A program made the position numbers and the translations under genes. 64,000 nucleotides of DNA from Papio anubis (taxonomy: Eukaryota > Chordata > Mammalia > Primates > Cercopithecidae): assembly GCF_008728515.1 (NCBI RefSeq), contig NC_044984.1, forward strand, positions 121,019,349 through 121,083,348, given 5' to 3'. The notes beneath the pieces are model-generated. The model saw only the letters and a list, made by a program, of their open reading frames with translations. It was not told the DNA's origin and did no database searches. Position 1 is the first letter of the stretch; the number at the start of each line of letters is the position of its first letter. Positions 56,813-64,000 of this stretch are shown piece by piece.

Positions 56813-57450
56813 CCAACAGTGTAAAAGTGTTCCTATTTCTCCATATACTCTCCAGCACCTGTTGTTTCCTGATTTTTTAATGATTGCCATTCTAACTGGT
56901 GTGAGATGGTATCTCATTGTGGTTTTGATTTGCATTTCTCTGATGGCGAGTGATGATGAGCATTTTTTCATGTGTCTGTTGGCTGTATGAATGTCTTCTT
57001 TTGAGAAGTGTCTGTTCATATCCTTTGCCCACTTTTTGATGGGGTTGTTTAGACTGGATTAAGAAAATGTGGCACATATACACCATGGAATACTATGCAG
57101 CCATAAAAAAGGATGAATTCATGTCATTTTTGGGGACATGAATGCAGCTAGAAACCATCATTCTCAGCAAACTATCGCAGGAACAGAAAACCAAACACTG
57201 CATGTTCTCACTCATAGGTGGGAATTGAACAATGAGATCACTTGGAGACAGGAAGGGGAACATCACACACTGGGGCCTATTGTTGGGAGGGGGGAGGGGG
57301 GAGGGATAGCATTAGGAGGTATACCTAATGTAAATGATGAGTTCATGGGTGCAGCACACCAACATGGCACACGCACACATATGTAACAAACCTGCACATT
57401 GTGCACATGTACCCTAGAACTTAAAGTATAACAATAATAATAATAATAAT
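56813..57450 (+). mobile_element. Twin-primed L1PA insertion
   Basis: 56813-57050 is ORF2 in antisense ('caacagtgtaaaagtgttcc', 'aactggtgtgagatggtatc', 'cttttgagaagtgtctgttc'); 57051-57450 is the L1 3' end in sense ('ggcacatatacaccatggaa' to 'cttaaagtataacaataat'). aaagatggtgactca flanks both ends (56798-56812 and 57451-57465), a perfect 15-bp target duplication. Low divergence marks it as primate-specific. Confidence 0.97.
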
Positions 57451-57465
57451 AAAGATGGTGACTCA

Positions 57466-58159
57466 GTTGCATTTAATCCTTTCTAGTTTCCCCATTCCTG
57501 GGGATGTTGATGTAATGGCAGGTGTTACAGAAGCCACTTGCAGTAAAAAGACAATGTAAGGATGACAGTCGGTGATGAAAATGACGGAAGCTCAACGGTA
57601 GAATGAGCCTTAGAAAAATGATGGCAATTAAGTTTCTCTAACTATCTCTGGACTACCCATCACAAAATTATACAGTGGTAAGAGAAAAAGAAAAGTCCAG
57701 CCTCTTTGAAGTCTTTCCAGTTCTATGTTATTGGAAATATATTCACTTCTAATTCTTACCCTTTTTGTGTTTGAAAAACATGGCCTCAAACCTCTGTTTC
57801 CAAATTTAAAGTATATGAATCCATTTACCGTAATTATATTTCCACCTTTTCACTTCACCTTTGGACTACCCAATTTGAGGAAGTAATGTCAATAGCTTTT
57901 ATTTTCCTTTTCTTTTTTTACAATTCAGTAATAATACTACTTATTTCCATAAAAACCTTGACAGCTTTTCTTTGATAATCCAATTGCTAAGCCAAAGGGG
58001 CTTGTTGCTTTAATTTTTTTAGAAAATGAGGATTGCTCATTTTCTGTCCCTAAGCTTTGCGATATCTTTAAAATTGTCACTCTCTGCAACCCAAATCTGT
58101 ATCTTCTGTTACTTAACAAAACCAAATCAGGAGTACGGTGTGTCACTAATCATCTGACC
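57466..58159. other. Unassigned sequence
   Basis: No repeat or gene recognised. Confidence 0.35.
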
Positions 58160-58376
58160 CAGTGGCTCTCAAATGGGGGTAAGTTTCTTCTTGGGAAAAT
58201 TTGGAAATGTGAAGACATTTTTGGTTAGAAGCGTTCAGGGACTGGGGAAGGACTTGCTCCGGGCAGTGAGTGGTGAAGACCAGGGATGTTGACAGACCTC
58301 AGCACTTCACAGGACAGCACACACACAAAAGAATGATCCAGCTCAGTGTCACTAATGCTCAGGTTGAAAAACCCTG
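58160..58376 (+). mobile_element. MER5A hAT-Charlie MITE, sense
   Basis: Starts CAGTGGCTCTCAAATGGGGG and ends GGTTGAAAAACCCTG. Interior 'agacatttttggttagaagc' and 'gacagacctcagcacttcac'. Full length at about 217 bp; more diverged than the 55.9 kb copy. Confidence 0.9.
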
Positions 58377-59486
58377 ATTTAAGTAAAATGGTCTGAAATT
58401 CAGAAGGATTTTACAAGGAAGGGAAATGCGATCTTGTGAGAATTAAAAAGGAACTGTTTTCAAATGAGGTGAAAACTTGTAAAAACACATTCTTGTGAGT
58501 GGCCCTCACTGCTCCACCTCCTGTGGTGATTCCCAGGAGACAAATCAAATGGGTTGCTCTTCTATGCAAATATTGTAGTTTAAATTCTGAGCACCTCTAG
58601 GCAGTGGGGATTAGTGGCAAGGCACAGGACCTACAGTGAACTGAAATCAAAGGCTCCAAATTACAGTGCAGAAGGGGTTAAGATTGGGTAGGGCTCAATA
58701 ACTGACAGCTTACACTAATGGCTCTAAATTGCGCATCAATGTTCTTTGTTCTCTGTTTTCATAAATTAATATATTAAGGGGAAAAATGGTTACTTTTGAC
58801 CCCTGAAAAATCTTACATCATTCAAATTCAACTCTGAAGAAACAAAAGCTTTGCATCATTAGTACAATGGGTTTTCAGAAAAGCAAAGCTAAAAATGATT
58901 ATATATCATCAGAAAAGCTGTATATTACTACCTAAATATTAATATTTTTACCATAAGATAATTGTATGGAAAAATGTTAGTTCATAGAAGTGATAGACAA
59001 CCATTAATTTTATATTATATATAAAATTATATATTCTTTGAATTTTCTATTAGAATGAAAAACGAAAGAAAAATTCTGACTTTCTCTATTACAGTTTCAC
59101 ATTCACAAAATGTAGACCATGTTTGCAAACAGGCCCCCTGTAGAGGAACTCTGCCATCGTGTGTATCTACAATGGCCACCCAGGCAAAGCGTGAACCACA
59201 CCAGATCTAAGTCTGGGAAGAACCCCTTGGGATGCTTTTGAACATGAGAGGAGGGGAGGCCTGTGGAGCTGCTCGAGACTCTCCCTTGCTCTCCTCCCTC
59301 TCTATCCTGGAAGGCTACCATGAAGCATGAGCTCCTGTATTCTGATGTGGCATGAGGCATTTTGCCTTTCCTCCTTTGGAATGGAGCAGCAGACCACAAA
59401 ACCACTTAGCTGCATTGGCTCCTATTAGTGTTGCCTTTTTGGTGTGTGGAACAAGGAACTGAGGGTGCAATCAACTGTCTGCATTT
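58377..59486. other. Unassigned sequence
   Basis: About 1.1 kb with no repeat family or exon recognised. Confidence 0.35.
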
Positions 59487-59497
59487 AAAAGCAGCTT

Positions 59498-59990
59498 ATT
59501 ATAAACATACATGTGCATGTTGTGGCACTATTCACAATAGCAAAGACTTGGAACCAATCCAAATGTCCATCAGTGATAGACTGGATGAAGAAAATGTGGT
59601 ATGTATACACCATGGAATACTATGCAGTCATAAAAAAGGATGAGTTCACGTCCTTTGCAGGGACATGGATGAAGTTGGAAATCACCATTGTCAGCAAACT
59701 ATCACAAGGACAGAAAACCAAACACCGCATGTTCTCACTCATAGGTGGGAACTGAACAATAAGAACACTTGGACAAAGGGCAGGGAACATCACACACCGG
59801 GGCCTGTCAGGGAGTGGGGGGCTGGGAGAGGGATAGCTTTAGGAGAAACACCTCATGTAAATGATGAGTTAATGGGTGCAGGAAACCAACATGGCACATG
59901 TACACCTATGTATCAAACCTGCACGTTGTGCACATGTACCCTAGAACCTAAAGTATAATTAAAAAAAAAAAAAAGAAAGAAAAGAAAAGA
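59498..59990 (+). mobile_element. L1PA 3' end, sense, 5' truncated
   Basis: ORF2 C-terminal tail ('gtgatagactggatgaagaa', 'tactatgcagtcataaaaaa'), G-rich 3' UTR and 'agaacctaaagtataatt' with a poly-A/GAAA tail. aaaagcagctt precedes it (59487-59497) and follows it (59991-60001), its target duplication. Confidence 0.95.
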
Positions 59991-60001
59991 AAAAGCAGCT
60001 T

Positions 60002-60439
60002 TTTATGTTTTCTATTGGTGGAATTGGTCAAGCCTTGGCTTTGGCCTGGTCTTGTCTGGCTTGCTGGCCATCTCCACACCTAGAATAATGGAAAGCCGCT
60101 GTAGGGTAGCTAAGTTTGGAAACCCCACTGTGAGGGATAAAAACATAAGGTGCTGCCATGAAACAGCTCACAATTGGGGTAAACTCAAATGCCAGTAGGA
60201 TCAATGCAAGATAAGGAAGGACAATGGGATTACCGTGCACAAACAGTGAATATCTTGGACTACAGAGATCATGCTTCTTCTGGATGCATGCAGGGCTGAA
60301 CTCCAGGCAGCTGTTGTCATGGAGGAATCTGAGCATTATGTTGCTGTTTGTTGGTTTGTTTTTTCCTGATAATTCTGTCAGCATATAATCCATGTTTGAC
60401 TCCACTATGGTCAATCATTTTACATAAGCACGTCCTTTC
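60002..60439. other. Unassigned sequence
   Basis: A 128-codon minus frame (60414-60028) has no domain I recognise. Confidence 0.35.
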
Positions 60440-60560
60440 TGATTTCATCTGTAGAACTAAATTCAGTTCCTAGTTCTGCTACTTTCAGACTTTGTGGTAT
60501 TTTGCAAGTCACTTACCTTTATTTTCTACAAATGAGAAAATATAATAATACCCGCTTTTA
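60440..60560 (+). mobile_element. MIR SINE, sense
   Basis: 'cagttcctagttctgctact', 'attttgcaagtcacttacct' and 'ttttctacaaatgagaaaat' follow the MIR core. Confidence 0.75.
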
Positions 60561-60939
60561 TATGTTTAGGGTTATTTCAAATACAAAATAGTTAGAAATT
60601 ATAGAATCTTGAAATCAAACTGCCTTAAAGAACAAGAAAATTGCTCTTTTCACATAATGGTAAGTTCGGGACACGACAAGCTACACAGCCAGTTTACTCG
60701 GGGGCCCATTGGTGTGTTATGAGAATCGACTCTGTCAGGGCTAAAAGAACCCAGAAGAACAATATTCTTTATACTTTACCCTGTAAAAAGGCAATGAGTG
60801 GGCACAGAGAGAAAGGCAACTCACCAAAAGACAGAATTTGAGAAGAAAGGACCGGTCAGGGAGGAGGAGAACAGTTTTCCAAACATGTGCACATTCATTA
60901 AGTAGATTGAGTTATAAATTTTAAAACTCTCCTTAAAGT
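60561..60939. other. Unassigned sequence
   Basis: No repeat or gene recognised. Confidence 0.35.
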
Positions 60940-61248
60940 GGTCAGGTGCGGTGGCTCATGCCTGTAATCCCAGCACTTTGGGAGGTGAAGGCGGGCAGAT
61001 CACTTGAGGCCAGGAGTTTGAGACCAGCCTGGCCAACATGGTGAAACCCCATCTCTACTAAAAATACAAAAAATTAGCCCGGCATGGTGCCATGTAACTG
61101 TAGTCCCAGCTACTCAGGAGGCCGAGGAAGGAGAATCACTTGAACCTGGGAGGTGGACGTTGCAGTGAGCCAACATTGTGCCACTGCACTCCAGCCTGGA
61201 TGACAGAGCAAGACTCTGTCACAAACAAACAAACAAAACAAAACAAAA
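60940..61248 (+). mobile_element. Alu SINE, sense, with (CAAA)n tail
   Basis: Starts ggtcaggtgcggtggctcat. Both arms; ends 'agcaagactctgtcac' followed by an AAAC-type tail. Confidence 0.95.
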
Positions 61249-61249
61249 A

Positions 61250-62045
61250 TATCAGTTGTATTTCTAGATTGTGGCAATGAGCAATCTGAGAATAAAATTA
61301 AGAAAAAATTTTCTATTTACAGTAGCAGTAAAAAGAATGAATCATGAATAAATTTTAAAAAGTATAAACTTATACTCTGAAAATTAAAAACATTGGTGAA
61401 AGAAATTTAAAAATCTAAAATGGGAAAAAGATTCTATGCAACTGAAAGGCTTAATAACAACATTAACATGATAATACCTCTCAAATTAATCTAAAGGCAA
61501 AACACAATTACTGTCAAAATTCTAGCTGACTTCTCTTTGCTAACTGATAGGCTAACTGTAAAATTCATGTGGAAATTTAAGAAACTCATAGTAGCCAAAA
61601 CATCTTGATAAGAAAGAACAATGTTAGAAGATTCACAATCCTCAATTTCAATACTTACTACAAAGAAATTATTTTTTAAAAAGTGGGAGTGTGATATTGG
61701 TATAGGAATCACTGTTTGGATCAAAGGAACCGAAGTTAAAAATCCAGAAATAAATCCTCAAGTTTATGATCAATTGACTTTCAACAAGGGTCTCAACACC
61801 ATTCAGTGGAAAAAAACGTAATGTTTTCTGTAAATGGCCCTGGGATACTAGTGCCATTGAAAAAAAAAATAGGACTGCTCCTTCATACAGGTACAAAAAT
61901 TAATTCAAAATATATCAAAGACCTGCATGTAAGATCCAAAACTATAAAACCTTTAGAAGAAAATCAGATATAAATCTGCCTGACTTTGGATTGGGCAATG
62001 ATTTCTTAAATCCAGTACCAAAAGCTGGACTTAACACTTTGTGCA
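61250..62045 (+). mobile_element. Old L1M ORF2, sense
   Basis: ORF2 wording in order: 'aatgagcaatctgagaataa', 'gaaaattaaaaacattggtg', 'aaattcatgtggaaatttaa', 'caattgactttcaacaaggg', 'atatcaaagacctgcatgta', 'ttggattgggcaatgatttc'. Frameshifted throughout. Confidence 0.8.
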
Positions 62046-62410
62046 GGAAAATCTTTCCCAGTTTCAGATTCAATGTGGATTTCTTGATTCTGCATCAGAT
62101 CACCTGGCACCTAACCAGCCCCACTACTATGTCTGCCCTTAAAAGGAGGTGTTGGGGTTCTGGAGCAACACCAGAGGGGTGCCTGCAGGCTGATTGCCCT
62201 GCCCCAGCTGCTGGGAGGGAATCTCTGGTGGTAGAAGGCCAACGACCACCAATGAAGGTGATCTTGTTCTGTCTTTTCTATGTGAATAAGACAGTCTACT
62301 CAGTGCTTGACTGACTTGTATTTTCCATGGTGACTTTGATACCAAGACACAGTGGGCAGGAAGGCTTGGACTTCTGCTCCTGGTAATTTAGGCAGCAGGT
62401 GCCACTTGCT
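62046..62410. other. GC-richer segment of unknown origin inside the L1
   Basis: About 360 bases that do not read as L1, between the ORF2 part and the 3' terminus at 62411. Local GC content is visibly higher ('gcaggctgattgccctgccc'). I recognise no gene; frames on both strands lack known motifs. Confidence 0.4.
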
Positions 62411-62520
62411 CAGCAGTGATGGATGCACAACTCTGAATATACTAGTAGCCATTGAATTGCACACTAAGAGTATGAATTCTTATTGTATATGAATTATATT
62501 CCAATAAATCTACTTAAAAG
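62411..62520 (+). mobile_element. L1M 3' terminus, sense
   Basis: 'gatgcacaactctgaatata', 'agccattgaattgcacacta', 'gtatatgaattatattccaa' and 'taaatctacttaaaa' match an L1MA/MB end. Confidence 0.75.
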
Positions 62521-62645
62521 ATATTGAGATGATTAAATGGAGTAAATAATTAAACCCCAATAAGATTGATAAGATAATTAATTAAAATGTCTATGAGAGC
62601 CTAAGCACGGTGCATGGCTTATTGTAAGCATTTGATAAATATTAA
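62521..62645 (+). mobile_element. MIR 3' end, sense
   Basis: 'gagatgattaaatggagtaa' and 'agcacggtgcatggcttatt', then 'gtaagcatttgataaatatt', fit a MIR 3' third. Short. Confidence 0.55.
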
Positions 62646-63319
62646 TTCTACCACTTCTTATTTTCTCATCCTCCTCATCCAGTCCCTCCCAACATTTTTA
62701 TTAATAACATGAAGATATCTTTTGCTTAAAATGTATGATTTGTCATTTTGTTTTGTTCTTACCTGAATACTGACATTTTCATGCAGAAGGATGGCTATTT
62801 ATAGATCTAGTTCTGCTTTTTAGTAACCAACTGTGGCTAGTTCCACTAACTCCTTTGGAAAGAAGAAGGAAGTCCTCAGAGCTGGAGAGCTGAGGCAATA
62901 GCACAGGGCACCTGTGTCGGCCAGTAACAAAGTCAGCCCACTGGTACCCTGGGCAGCATCCATCCCTACACCCCCAACATGGGCACAAGAGCAGCCACTT
63001 GTATGAACAATGAAGTTACCTTTGCAGATGTAGAATGACTCAGTACCCCAAGTCAAATCTACCTTTTCTGACAAAGTGTTTATTTTGGAATGTTAAAAAC
63101 TAATTTTCTTTTATTATAAAACCCTGAAAGTGATCTAAATACTATTTTCTAAAATCAGATATATACATTTTTCGGGTTTACAGATGAGCATCAAGAAGTC
63201 ACTGTATGACACATATGTTATTAATATTTTTTCTATAATTTATAATAGCAATTTTTACCTTTTCAAATTCAAAATTTACTTTTTCAAATGCTAATACATA
63301 TTACAATAGAAAAAAGGAA
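62646..63319. other. Unassigned sequence
   Basis: No repeat or gene recognised. Confidence 0.35.
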
Positions 63320-63482
63320 ACTATAGAAGACAAATCAATACAAAGATATCCCATGCTCATGGATCAAAATACTTGATATTGTAAGATGGCAATACTTCCT
63401 AGATTGATCTGCAGACTGAAGACAATCACTATCAAAACCCAGGTGATTTCTCTGCAGAAATTAACAAGCTAATGTCTATATG
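63320..63482 (+). mobile_element. L1 ORF2 fragment, sense
   Basis: 'gatatcccatgctcatggat', 'gtaagatggcaatacttcct' and 'ctctgcagaaattaacaagc' match ORF2. A Tigger-type element follows immediately. Confidence 0.8.
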
Positions 63483-63484
63483 TA

Positions 63485-64000
63485 CAGCCATGCATCACTT
63501 AAAGAAGTAGATATGTTCTGACAAATGCTCCCTTAGGCAATTTTGTTATTGTGTGAACATCATAGAGTGTACTTACACAAACCTGGATGGCAGAGCCCAC
63601 TACACACCTAGGCTATATAGTATATCCTATAGCTTGCAGGCTACAAACCTGTACAGCATGTTACTATTGAATAGTAATAGTAATAGTATTGAATACTGTA
63701 GCAATTGGAACATGGTGGTAATTATTTGTGTATCTAAATATAGAAAATGTTCAGTAAAAATATGACATAAAAGATTTTTTAAATGTCTAGGTCTAGGCCA
63801 CTTAGCATGAATGAATGTCTAGGCCACTTAGCATGAATGAAAGCATGAATGAAGCTTGCAAGACAGGAAGTTGCTCTGGGTGAATCAGTGAGTGAGTGGT
63901 GGGTGAACATGAAGGCGTAGGACATTCCTGCACTATGCTGTGCTGTATACTTTTATATGACTGGCAGCACAGTAGGTTTGTTTACACTAGCATCACCGCA
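63485..64000 (+). mobile_element. Tigger-type element, runs off the window
   Basis: Starts CAGCCATGCATCACTTAAAG after TA. Interior 'catagagtgtacttacacaa', 'ctacaaacctgtacagcatg', 'ttgctctgggtgaatcagtg', 'ctggcagcacagtaggtttg'. Same family as 6346-6688 and 39480-40359, and less internally deleted. The right terminus lies beyond the window. Confidence 0.9.
63791..63840 (+). repeat. 26-bp tandem duplication in the transposon
   Basis: A unit beginning gtctaggccacttagcatga occurs twice in a row (63791-63816 and 63817-63840), with a further partial 'gcatgaatga' after it. Confidence 0.95.

Noticed and set aside
60028..60414. 128-codon minus-strand frame
   Set aside because: No recognisable domain and no supporting signals; treated as chance.

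Overview
The window is nuclear DNA of a simian primate, most likely human. It is AT-rich and dense in Alu (including AluY-like copies), primate L1 3' ends, MIR, Tigger and MER5A-type DNA transposon remnants, MaLR LTRs and a MADE1 mariner MITE. I find no intact protein-coding gene, tRNA, rRNA, CRISPR array or prokaryotic feature. Nearly all longer open frames are Alu or L1 translations. This reads as intergenic or deep-intronic sequence, and family names below come from recall of consensus features, not from a database search.

Layout. 0-10 kb: a pyrimidine microsatellite, an Alu, an Alu nested inside an Alu, two Tigger-type remnants, an L1ME 3' end and a probable antisense solo LTR. 10-20 kb: a MADE1 copy, several Alus, and an old antisense L1 broken by a ~400-bp composite patch (12735-13138). 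That patch is made of copied pieces of two Alu 3' flanks lying 2 and 5 kb away, one of them inverted. 20-30 kb: mostly old L1, a GATA array and Alus, then a scrambled piggyBac transposase fossil (28640-29735, PGBD3-like) followed by short L1 and hAT-transposase shards. 30-38 kb: MIR and old L1 sequence, plus a duplicated Tigger end at 32.3-32.6 kb.

38.6-43.1 kb is one old antisense L1 carrying a Tigger element (itself holding an Alu) and a processed pseudogene of NDUFA5 with an 11-bp target duplication. 43-64 kb holds two MaLR LTRs, a Tigger7/MER44-like element with an Alu inside, an ERV1-type LTR, two textbook twin-primed L1 insertions with 15-bp target duplications, a further L1PA 3' end, two MER5A copies, more L1M sequence, and a Tigger-type element running off the right edge.

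The genes here do not work together as a pathway. The biological interest is genome-rearrangement history: short templated copies, in-place inversions, foldback junctions and twin priming. I see no convincing new functional system. The strongest candidates for a second look are the 12.7-13.1 kb patch, the flipped piggyBac segments, the 32/40 kb paralogous patch, and a possible TATA promoter with a splice donor near 45.3-45.5 kb.
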